From: Tetraselmis striata | Lineage: Eukaryota; Chlorophyta; Chlorodendrophyceae; Chlorodendrales; Chlorodendraceae | Direction of reading: 5' to 3' | Assembly (NCBI GenBank): GCA_006384855.1 | Contig: VCJN01001508.1 | Span: forward strand, 186,001-250,000 | DNA: 64,000 bases | Part shown: positions 54,387 to 64,000 of the stretch, in pieces | Layout: each line of letters begins with the position of its first letter | Numbering within the stretch: the first letter of the stretch is position 1 | Notes under the pieces: generated by a model | What the model saw: only the letters and a program-made list of their open reading frames with translations | Database searches by the model: none | Told to the model about the DNA's origin: nothing | Program-made: the position numbers and the translations under genes

Positions 54387-57090
54387 CGGAGGAGGGTGGG
54401 GAGGTCGATCGGGTGGTCGGGGAACGTAGACCTGGCTGCAGCACCACTCAAGTATCTGCTACGGCTGAACTGCCTGGTATCGGAGGTGACGCTTGAAAAT
54501 GGTTCCAGGTCAGCGGAGTTGAGGGTTGACTGTCTGCTACAGCCTCAGTGGCTGCGTGGCGAGACCGCTCTGCTCGTGCAGGGTCAGGTCCGAGGCGCAT
54601 ACCAAAGCAGGCGGGCGGGCCCGTCAAAGAAGCCCGGTGCAGCGTGTCGGGACGAGAAGGAGGCGGGGGGGGGGGGGGGGGGGGGGGGGGATTGCGACCA
54701 AGCTGTCGGGAGTGGGATTTCGAATTTTCAAACTTGTCATCGACAATACGTATTTGCAATATGAATAATTGTTTTTAAAACTGTATTCTGTGGAGGATTC
54801 GCGATGCTAGTCGTGACTGCGCCAACTGTTGGCTTCGATGTAGACCGCGGTATTTCAAATGTAAGTAAGCAAAATATAACGAGCAGCAGCAGCTGTCGCC
54901 GCCTGGCGGCGCGAGAGCAGGGTTATTGAAATATATTTCAATATAATAATGAATACTACTTAATGATCATGGTAATCGCTCTGAATCAATAATTATGTTA
55001 CTGACATATCCTGAAGCCCATATTTGAATCTTAAGGTCGTTCAAATAAAATTTATAATAATGCGATAGTTATGTTTTAGATCCCCACCGCCCCCGCAATC
55101 CCCCGCCCCCCCCCCCCCCCCCCCCCCCCCCGCCCCTCCCCCCTTCAACTTTATTATATGTGTCTCATGGTACTCAGTAGAACATGCCCAAAGTTTGCAT
55201 GATAACTTCCACTGCCATGACCTTTTCATATTTTTCAATGCATGGTTGTATACAAAAGTGTGTTCCATGCCATATGCAAGCATAAGTGGAGAGGGGGTGG
55301 AGCACTTTTTCGAACCAACACCAAATTATTGTCAACGTCAAGGCAACCCAATCATATGGTGGCCCTATCCACTCTGCTTTGCTGCGCAGTGTTTCATGCC
55401 TATCAAGGACACATTTTCTACCTTCCCTCACATAGTGGCATTGGCACGCACGTACAGACGCGCACAACACGAGTATTCCGATCTCGTGATCCCAAGGGGA
55501 GGGGGGCTGCGTGCCCCGCCCGGCCCCGCCTCTCGCCCCCTCACTACGACTTCTACGGGATGTCGACGCCAACCACTAGTCCATCTCCCCTCGGAGAAGG
55601 AGGTTCGGTTTATCCCCGCCAACAGCACCCGCGGGCTGCTCGGCGTGGACTGGGAACTATTATCCGGCTAGTCGCTACGGCGAGAGACCGTCGAACTTGT
55701 AATTCAAGACATCGCGACGACACACCCGCGAGGAAAAATACCCACTACTACGTACAGTACACACATACACGGAGTGCGCAGCTTGCGGCAGACTTCCCCT
55801 TGCGGCGCCTTGATCTAAACGGCAACCACCCCTGCAAGCCACCCCGAAGCCACGCCACACTACCCGCCGCCGCCACCACTTCCGAACCGGCACCACGCCA
55901 AACTCAACACAATGGACATACACCACGACCGCTCTCGCTTCGGCGCCCGCTGTGGCATTGCCATCCGCGCAGGGGGACAGCCCCTTCAAAAAAGCGGACG
56001 ACCTCGCTTCCAAAACCCGATGGATCCCGGGATAAGCACGCACCCGCGCGACGCTCCGTGGCGCCCCGCTTTTCAGCGCGGCACCCGTACTCACCTATAG
56101 AGTTTCAGCCACAGCAGCGTTCCAACACAACATTAGCGGCGTTGCCCACATTCTCGCCGCCGCCCCAACTAACGCCGCAAGCTCTGCTGATTCTTCCAGC
56201 CGGAGAGGGCCGCGTCGACTCGCTCCTCCGGACAGGTTATAGTGATTCCGATCCGCGAGACTACACTACGTGTTCAGTATTGCTGCCGACCTTCCCCGAC
56301 CCCCAGCGCAACGCAGCATAACAATACCGCCGGCTGCTAGACTCGCAGTCGTTGGAGCGCGCGGCGAAAGGATGCACACTCAACCTTGGCACACCCTAGA
56401 TACCGCCGAGATCCTCATCCCGTTGGGCGCCCGCCCATCGCTCGCGTGGGACGCAGCGCCAGCGCAGTCCCTAGCGATCCCTGTCAGTTTCGCGCGCACT
56501 TGATACCACTACACATGAGTGCACGTCGACGCCAACAGTATAGTAAACGACCTCCTCGCCTCCTTAGCCGACGACACACCGGTCTGGCTGCTCATGACCC
56601 GACTCACACCGCTATCCCAAACCACACGTGTCGGATGACGCTACGCATGAGGATGACAAACATGCTACGCGCACAAATCCCGGTTCGTGCGTCGACCATT
56701 ATCGACAGGAGGCACCGCTCGCACAGCACGCGACACCCAGGTCACCGGCGCGGCGTTCGAGGGCCTCTCGGTTCCGGAGACCTTCCACTTGCTCATCGAG
56801 GGACTCTTGGCTACGCTGGTGCAAGAACTTGGAACACAACAGCACACTCGCCGGGGCGGCCACAACCACGGACATACTGGAGGCTGTGGCGGCTCTGATC
56901 GACATGGCCGACGCCCTCCAACCACTCGGACTAGTACGGTGGACCACAGCTGCTACCGCCGCACAGCCCCCCCCCTACTCCCTATCCTTCACCCCCCGCC
57001 CCCCCTCTCCGCCGACAAGCCCATACACCGACAGACAACTTCGAGACCGGTTATTTTGCAGCACCCCCCGTAACCGACCGCCACTATATA
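54387..57090. other. Upstream region of the cyclin and proline-rich sequence of unknown origin
   Basis: G26 lies at 54,665-54,690 and C26 at 55,106-55,131, with AT-rich sequence between. A minus-strand frame at 55,174-55,572 and Pro/Arg/Thr-rich plus-strand frames at 55,242-57,095 are open but match no family I know. The latter resemble in composition the ORF1-like region at 12,590-16,082 and continue up to the LTR, so the retrotransposon probably inserted into an older repeat. Confidence 0.4.
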
Positions 57091-57456
57091 TGTAAGTACT
57101 CGTGGCACTACTTAGTGAAACAGGACTCTTACTCGTAGCGTTTGGCGAATTGAGTTGGTTGCAGGATGTAATCTCTTACAAAACGCTGGTTGCATTGGAT
57201 ATTTATCCTATAGCGGTCCGACTCGGCACCGCGGACAGGCAACTAACTAGTAGCGCTATCCTGATTATTAAGGAGTTCTAGCGCGTACTGTATTTATGTT
57301 ACAAGGAATATTACTGGCGCCTGGTTATGGCCGTACTAGTAAATAATACGCGTGCTGAAATATCAGCAGTACAACAGTATGATTACTTGGCCATAAAACG
57401 TCGCATTAGGTTTGTGGTGGTATTAGGGTATGTAGTCGCTAGGCGCAACCTTAACA
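57091..57456 (-). repeat. 3' LTR of the chromovirus element
   Basis: It is about 366 bp and bounded by TG...CA. It shares TACTTAGTGAAACA, CGTTTGGCGAATTGAGTTGG, TTCTAGCGCGTACTGTATTT and GTAGTCGCTAGGCGCAACC with the copy at 63,013-63,357. Confidence 0.92.
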
Positions 57457-57599
57457 TTCCCACCCCTACCTCTGATAAATGACGAACAGGAAAGTGTCTG
57501 TTCGCGTCGCCGAAGGCCTTGCGCAGATGTCGGTTGGCGGTGGAAGCGTGATATAGCAACAGAAACAGCAGCAGTAGGTGTCAACGCTCCGGGATGGAC

Positions 57600-60300
57600 T
57601 CTGGAAAACGCGACGGGTGGCGCGCTCGCAGGTTGGCGTATTCCTTTGAGCGTAGCGTGTCTTGTAGATGTCGGCTCGCCCTCGCGAAGTCTTGTAGCGC
57701 CTCGACACGTCGCAGCGCGCTGTATGGCTCCCAGCTGTCGTGACTTGAGTCGTAGTTCAGCCAACGCACCAGAAAAATGAGGCAGAGTCCTCACTTGTCA
57801 ATGAACAGATCCTCGCGGCGCTCGATAGAGAAGTCGAGCACGCGTTCAACGACTAACTCGTCGACAAGGGGCTCCACACTGGACGGAATGGTATCGGGCT
57901 GTGCGTCTGGGTTGACGCACTGGCGCAGTCGACTGATGTGAAACACATTGTGGCAGTCGAACGTTGGTGGCAGGCGCAGACGATACGCCTGGCTGGAGAT
58001 CTTGGCCGTGACCGGGTAGGGGCCGATGTAGCGCTGTCGGAACTTGCGCGCCGGCTGGTTGCGTATGAGCAAGTGTTCCGTTGAGAGCCAGACTTTGTCT
58101 CCTTCCGCTAACTCAACAGGGCTGGTTTTGCGGTCGGCATAGACCTTTTGATATTCATTAGCAAGCTTCAATTGCTCAGAAATCAACATGTGAATATCTT
58201 GAATATTTGCAACTGTGTTGCGTGCATCTTGGTTGGCAGTAGCAATCATATCAGGTGGTGTTAGTGGCATCATGCCATAAATTGCCTCAAAAGGGGCATA
58301 ATGTGTTGCTGAATGGACTGAATTGTTGTAAGAAAATTCAGCAAGAGCCAAATGACTTAACCAAGAGTCATGTTGCTTGTGAACAAACGCACGTAATATT
58401 TGTTCAAAAGCTCTGTGGGTGCGTTCAGTTTGACCGTCAGTCTGCGGGTGGTAAGCACTGGAAATATTTAGCTTAGTTTGCACAGCAGTAAACAATGATT
58501 TCCAGAACACGGAAGTAAACCTGGGATCTCTGTCAGAGATGATACATCTGCTGAGACCATGGTGTCTGTAAATATTGTCCAAATATAATCTGGCCATTGG
58601 CAACTGTGTCGCATCAATGCTAATATTGCATGGCACAAAATGTGACTGTTTGGTGAATGTATCAACAAACGTAGCAATAGCATCGTAGCCATCCACCTCA
58701 GGTAAGTTGGTTATAAAATCGATAGAGATTATCTCCCAAGGCTTGGTTGCCTTTGGCAAGGGAAATAAAGAACCATGAGGCTTGGTGGTAGCTGCTTTGA
58801 TTCTAACGCAAGTATCATAGTGTTTGCAGTAATGCTTGACTGTGGTATTCATGCGTTGCCACCAAAACATACGCAGTATGTTGGCAAGAGTGCGGGTATG
58901 GTTGGGGTGTCCATTACCAACATGATACTCCTCAATGATGAGTTTTCTCAGTTCAGAATCATTGGGTATACAGACCTTATCTGCCGTATAGTAGAGACCG
59001 TCAGTCTCATCTTGTCGCACTCCGTTAGGGGCGCGTCCATGGCTGTAGGCAACATCAGTGATGTAGGCAGCTTTGATCTTGTCGATCAGCTTGCTGTCAA
59101 TCTGCAGGGCGGACATTGCTGACAAATAGTCCTGCATTTGTTCTAGGTCAGCTTCGACCAACTGGTTTTCATATTCACTCAATGCATAATGCAAGTCAGG
59201 GCGGCGAGAGAGAGCATCAGCCTCATTGTCAGCGCCTTTGCGATATATTATCTGCAACACAGGTTCATTAGTCTGTGGGTTGACTGCCATTTATGGTGAA
59301 ATTTCATGTAACCATAGGGCATGGCGTCTGCCTAGTCCTTCCTGTGTAGGCAAATGCCTCAATGTGGCATGGTCAGTTATAAATGTAATATGGCGACTGC
59401 CTTCCAAGTAGCAGCGCCATTCTTTCAGAGCACATACCACACCCAAGAGCTCTTGGTCATAGGTGGGATAATTCGTCTGTGCAGCATGCAATGTCTTTGC
59501 ATAATAGCTGCAGGGGTGTAAGTGGCCATCAGCATTAGCCTGGAGCAGAACTGCACCTAAGGCATATTTGCTGGCGTCAGTAGCCACTACAAACTCAGCA
59601 TCTTTGCCAGTGACAGGGCTTGCTAGCACTGGGGACTGGCACAAGGCTTGCTTCAGTTTTACAAATGCAGCTTGGCATTCAACTGTCCAATCAAATTTTT
59701 TATCGTTTCTTGTGAGGGCATATAACGGTGCTGCAATAGCAGAATAATTGCGCACATAGCGTCGGTAAACATTGCAGAAACCAAGATATTGTTGGACATT
59801 CTGAACGTTCTTAGGCCTGGGCCAATCCTGAACATCCTTGATTTTATTAGGCGAGGGTCTTAGGCCAGCGTGTGATACCATCTGTCCAAGGTATTCTAGT
59901 TCATTCTTGGCAAACCAGCATTTCTGTAATCGTAATCTAATGTCATTAGACTCGATCATAGTAGGAGCTGTGTCCAAATGTTGCACATGTTCCTCAAGCG
60001 AGTTGCTAAAAATCAACATCATCCAGGTATACAAGTAGAAAGGTATGCTTTGTGTGGCTGGAGTATAGATGTCATCAGGCGTTGAAAAGAGGAGGGAGCA
60101 ATGGTGAGTCCAAATGGCATTACTAGCCGCTCGAATTGGTCATAGACTGTTCTGAACGCTGCCTTAGGTTACATCAGGTGGATTAATCCGGAGTTGGTGA
60201 TAACCTAAGGCGAGATCAAGAGCTGACTAGGCAGTAGCACCAGATAGCATATCAAGTAATGCATCAGCAGGTGGAACGGGTAACTCGACCTTTTTGGTGT
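57600..60300 (-). pseudogene. Chromovirus pol region: RT, RNase H, integrase, chromodomain-like end
   Basis: RT and connection motifs lie at about 60,300-59,700 (QYLGFCNVYRRYVRNYSAIA). RNase H (FVVATDASKYALGAVLLQ ... FITDHATLRHLPTQ) follows to about 59,150. The integrase zinc region (HVGNGHPNHTRTLANILRMF) and core (IISIDFITNLPEVDGYDAI, SAYHPQTDGQTERTHRAFEQ) lie at about 58,900-58,200. A chromodomain-like segment ends near 57,600. This is the standard chromovirus pol order. It is treated as a fossil and is broken. Confidence 0.88.
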
Positions 60301-61600
60301 ACTTATTCAATTGACGGTTGTCAATGCACATGCGCAGACCGCCATTGGCCTTGCGGGCGAAGAGAACAAGAGCTGCATATGGACTCCTGTATAAACTGTT
60401 TCTCAAGAAAAGAATTCAGTTGTGTTCTTAGTTCCTCTAATTCTGCAGGTGATAATCTGTATATTTTTCCTGCAGGAACGTGGGCATCATGAACAAGAGG
60501 GATCTCATGTTCAAGACCAGGGCGTAATTGTGGAAGGTTGTCAAGCGGAGAGCTTATTGGTTTGTGCTTTCGCAATAAGTCTCTGATCTGAGCTGTATAA
60601 GCTGCAGACTGGTCAGTGTCAATTGTATTTATCTCATCATCAATATCGAGCTCATCACTCTCTTTGGTGGCATTGTATTGTTTAACAATGGCGCAGAAAA
60701 CTGTGTCAGGGTCATGTTTGGCAATCTCTCTGGCCATGGCATTAGCATGAACCATTCTGGCATTAGCCTGGCGGGGCTCTGTTTGGCATTGGACTTTTAG
60801 TCCTGTGGAAAATGTCATCAGACCAGATTCCCAATCAACATGTGGGTTGTGTTGTTTCAGGAATTGCATCCCTAAAAACAGATTAAAATTATTTTGTAAC
60901 GGTGTGACTGTGAAGTCAATGGGTATTGTGTAATTGTTGATATTCAATTCAAGGGTGATTTTCTGTGAAGCGAGAACCATTCTACCATCAGCAAGAATAA
61001 CTCTTACTTTATTTTGAAGTGGTGTAGTTGGTATTTTATTTTCTTTGACATACTCGGTGCTGGCAAAGTTTAAAGTAGCACCGCTGTCAACCAGTACGGA
61101 AGGTGTTATATTAAATTCAGCACATGTGGGGTGTAACAGCAATAAATCATGATCAGACTTGCTGGTAACAAAACATTTTTCTGTCATCATACGTGACTGA
61201 TGGGACTTTGTGGCTTTTGGTTTATATTCCTTACCTTGCTGTTCAGCCAGCATGGTTTTGAGTTCCTCAGTGGTGACGACGTCATTAATTGCCTGGGCTG
61301 AACGTTCCTCAACAGTATAGTCAGCCAGGTAGACATCAACATACCACTCAGTGGGTCCCATAGGTTCAGTATCAGTCGCTGAACTGGGTGTGTGAAACAA
61401 ATATGTTCCAGGCGGGTAGCTGTGAATTTTTTTATATTTTGAAAGCAGCGGTTTCCAGGATTGTCCTAATTGTGAGGACCATCTGGGCATAACAATAATA
61501 CCTCTTGTGTCCAAAGGTGACGCTTGTCTTTGCATCTCAAAATGCTGCAAGATAGGCAGGGCTGTGTCATCATACACTGGATTGATGAACACAGTTTTAC
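60301..61600 (-). pseudogene. Chromovirus protease and start of RT
   Basis: The retropepsin motif LVDSGATLNFAS is followed by LADGRMVLASQ and LFLGMQFLKQHNP, the usual aspartic-protease pattern of gypsy elements. The lead-in to RT follows (PLVHDAHVPAGKIYRLSPAE). It is part of the broken pol region. Confidence 0.85.
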
Positions 61601-62863
61601 CTATCTTGCAGCATTTTTGATGTCCTGTTGCATAAATAGTTTTTCAGCACTGCAATAATCTGAACAGACAGCATCATATGCTGAGGCACAGGCATCAAAA
61701 GTGACTGGACCATAGGCATAATTCAGTCTCTTGAATTCTGCTTGGTCAAACACAACAGATTCAGTTGGGCATGCATTTGGTTTTGCATATTTGTCAATTT
61801 CAGTGTCATTCTTTTGATTAATGTTTTTGGTACGCATTCTGCGCACTCGAGGCCTCTTTTGCATGATAGTCAGTTTGGTATGCAGTCTAGCATGTATCTT
61901 TTTTCTGACATTTTTGTCGACATTTTCTCTGCACCCTGTCTCGTCCTCGATGTCGGCAACGAGGTGTGAATGAGCACAGGAACACCCATGAGCTTCATGC
62001 TCAGGTTGTGAGTCGGAGGGGTTCAGTGCCGCGGGAGCGCAATGCTCAACCATATCGACATATGTATCCTCGATCTCATGCAGGGGCTGAGCAGGCAGTT
62101 TGGCAATGCATGCATGTTTGCATGGACTCGGCGACATGTCAATGTCGATTGTCTCAATTACATTGAGAGGCACAGGTTGGCATTTGCTCAACTACACCGT
62201 CATTTGTTTTTGTGTATGTCGATATTGTCGACTTGCTTGGCTAGCTTATTAGCTGCCACTTTGGCATTGCATGCAGTTTTGCATTTTTGCCATTCGCATT
62301 TTTGCCAGTCGATTTTTCCGACTTGATTGGCCAGCTTGTTTGCTGCCACTTTGGCTTTGAATTGTTTTTCGTCCTTCTCGGACGCATGGCGGCATTCATA
62401 AATTGAGTGGCCTTTGTTGCCGCACTCAATACTTTGGCGTGGTCAGCCATCTTCTGTACCCCGGCTCTCTCGCGCTTGGGAATCGCTTGCAAAATACATT
62501 GCACTTGCAAATCCTCAGGCACAGCGAAAGGTTCATTATGCAACAAGGCAAATGCGGCTTGTAGCTTGCGCTGCAAGTCGACACAACAGGTAGCTATCTT
62601 GGGGTCGGTCGGCTTGGCGCCGATGTCACGCGCGTAGTCTCCGACGGGGTCTTGCCGTGTCGCGCGTAGTTCTCCAGAAAGGCCTTCCACTGCCGGGAAG
62701 CTGTGAACGTCGGCGAGCTTGTGAGTGATGTTCTGAGTTGGTGCCATAACACGGGCTTCCAGCATTTTGTTCTCGACAATTTGACGCATAGATTGCTCGG
62801 CGGGTGGACCACCGGGAGGGTAACCGGCTTAACGGGCGCTCCGGTGCGATGCCATGGCGACAC
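61601..62863 (-). pseudogene. Chromovirus gag-like region
   Basis: This region lies between the 5' LTR and the protease. It is basic and Lys/Asn-rich in part (KTKNNSKPKWQQTSWPIKSE). A helical segment (DLQRKLQAAFALLHNEPFAV, LQCILQAIPKRERAGVQKMA in the sense frame) resembles the retrotransposon gag capsid fold. No clear zinc knuckle was seen. It is broken. Confidence 0.7.
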
Positions 62864-63012
62864 GCGACTCGGATAAAGGCGAACGGGTGTAGAATCGCTA
62901 CCAGAGGTCGGCAGGACCAGCGAAACCGCGAATGTATCGTCGTGCGTGCGAGAGCAGGTCGCGGTGGGTCGGCATGTGGAGATGTTGGATCGTAACAGGA
63001 AGCCGAAACCAG

Positions 63013-63357
63013 TGCAAGTACTCGTGGCAGTACTTAGTGAAACATGACTCTTACTCGTAGCGTTTGGCGAATTGAGTTGGTTGCAGGATGTAATCTCTTA
63101 CAACATGCTGGTGGCATTGGATATTTAACCTATAGCGGTCCGACTCGCTCGGCACCGCGGACAGGCAACTAGTACCGCTATCCTGATGATTTTGGAGTTC
63201 TAGCGCGTACTGTATTTATGTTACAAGGAATATTACTGGCGTCTGGTTGTGGCCGTACTAGTAAATAATACACGTGCTGAAATATCAGCAGTACTTGGCC
63301 ATAAAACGTCGCAGGTTTGTGGTGGTATTAGGGTAGTCGCTAGGCGCAACCCTAACA
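63013..63357 (-). repeat. 5' LTR of the chromovirus element
   Basis: It is about 345 bp and bounded by TG...CA. It is closely similar to 57,091-57,456, with a few length differences. Confidence 0.92.
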
Positions 63358-64000
63358 ATATCACCATCACATTCCGACCCCCACCCGTGCTCACAGCAAC
63401 AACCCCCGGCGATGGGAGGCACAGTGGTAACGGGCCCTTCAGGCAGGCATACTTATCCAATCCCGCTCCTTCCACTCTCTCCCATGCCCAGGTACATGCA
63501 TCATCCCGGACCAACACTGGCTACCAAAGATTCTTAGCAAAATCGCTAGCAAACAAACTGCAATACAACCTCGGTCCCAGTCTATGCCTTTGTTCCCGCC
63601 CTCTCCCCCCAGTCCACTCCTCTCCATCCCGGACGGTACATGGTTCAGAGCAGGCCAGGGGTAGAACCACATCGGCTATGAAAATCTCGATTATCACCAG
63701 TTACTAACCCCAATAATATACCGCATCTTGGAAGCAGTGTCCAACGAACCCTGGCTGGACAGTTTCTCTCACCCACACCTACCCCCACAGAGGCCACATG
63801 ATGGACGCCAAGGCAAACATAACGGTCAACTCCTACCTCAATTCGATGTTGGGGGACACTATATCTAGACCCTCACTCAGTATACCAATGTTCACATCCC
63901 GGCCCACACATACCCCCACTCTCTGCCTCCCTACCGCCTCACCAAGAACCGTCCCGCGCCCACCCCCTCCGAGGCAACTGCACACGCTCTACTCCTGGGT
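63358..64000 (+). other. Sequence right of the LTR element, no recognised gene
   Basis: A plus-strand Pro/Ser/Arg-rich frame runs to about 63,707 and ends with MKISIITSY, which faintly resembles the start of a LINE endonuclease domain. It may be the continuation of the element that the LTR retrotransposon entered at 57,090, but nothing beyond composition supports that. Confidence 0.3.

Larger units (their letters stand above)
2227..55131. repeat. Family of 23 poly(C)/poly(G) runs of 19 bases or more
   Basis: G runs: 2,227-2,252; 21,461-21,488; 27,977-27,997; 29,492-29,523; 50,969-50,988; 54,665-54,690. C runs: 10,620-10,642; 12,723-12,743; 13,798-13,821; 14,733-14,754; 15,101-15,123; 16,934-16,958; 21,420-21,447; 22,197-22,217; 26,697-26,715; 27,620-27,645; 31,818-31,843; 31,855-31,879; 34,063-34,082; 40,683-40,703; 41,176-41,200; 50,299-50,319; 55,106-55,131. 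No A or T run of comparable length was seen. Confidence 0.95.
57091..63357 (-). mobile_element. Ty3/gypsy LTR retrotransposon of the chromovirus type
   Basis: This is a 6.27-kb element on the minus strand with both LTRs, a primer-binding site next to the 5' LTR (right end, minus-strand TGGTTTCGGC...) and a purine-rich tract next to the 3' LTR. The order on the minus strand is a gag-like region, protease (LVDSGATLNFAS), reverse transcriptase, RNase H, integrase with its zinc-binding part and catalytic core, then a chromodomain-like end (WLNYDSSHDSWEPYSAL). This is the order of Metaviridae chromoviruses. The coding region looks nearly complete but broken, with a few breaks. The LTRs are still closely alike, so the insertion is fairly recent compared with the other fossils here. 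Confidence 0.92.

Noticed and set aside
55174-55572. Minus-strand 132-residue frame with Cys/Trp-rich peptide
   Set aside because: No recognisable domain, no splice partner and a low-complexity start; kept only as part of the spacer note.
1-64000. CRISPR arrays, bacterial operons, rRNA or tRNA genes
   Set aside because: No regularly spaced short repeats, ribosome-binding sites, rRNA segments or convincing cloverleaf sequences were seen; the genes have spliceosomal introns.

Overview
This is a 64-kb piece of a eukaryotic nuclear genome. Genes are split by short GT-AG introns with matched phases, coding DNA is GC-rich, and the intergenic DNA carries LTR and non-LTR retroelement remains. A chloroplast-type co-chaperonin with a transit-like leader, Gln/Pro/Ala-rich tails and a TGTAA motif a few hundred bases past most stop codons point to a green alga (core Chlorophyta). 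No marker gene in the window fixes the species.

Left third (1-21,800). The end of an unidentified gene (45-368) is followed by a four-unit satellite (760-2,345). A decayed Ty3/gypsy-like fragment follows (about 3,180-5,330, minus). Next come an ArfGAP gene (7,426-9,054, plus) and a chloroplast Cpn10 gene (10,685-11,230, minus), which converge. From 11,540 to 21,800 there is only repeat material: a foldback repeat, a proline-rich ORF1-like region with four poly(C) runs, reverse-transcriptase remnants in opposite orientations, and AT-rich spacer.

Middle (21,870-42,680). A six-exon gene joins a degenerate EF-hand-like N-terminus to a PP2C phosphatase (21,873-26,435). A minus-strand gene encodes a secreted SGNH hydrolase with a thrombospondin-1-like module and a membrane anchor (28,203-30,011). 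A second reverse-transcriptase fossil (30,838-33,863, minus) shares its 3' end with the copy near 19,300. After a repeat-rich spacer comes a three-exon membrane-protein gene of unknown family (38,245-40,921), with a small TIR element in its second intron.

Right third (42,680-64,000). Two tandem paralogous genes for single-pass membrane proteins (42,680-44,032 and 47,280-50,108) form a family I do not recognise. A divergent A/B-type cyclin follows on the minus strand (51,032-54,386). A chromodomain-bearing Ty3/gypsy element with both LTRs (57,091-63,357, minus) fills most of the rest.

The most unusual property of the window is 23 poly(C)/poly(G) runs of 19-32 nt. In the four introns that carry a C-run (three of at least 20 nt and one of 13 nt), it lies on the transcribed-sense strand, 27-67 nt before the 3' splice site. 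The genes do not form a pathway. They are ordinary housekeeping or surface genes set among repeats.
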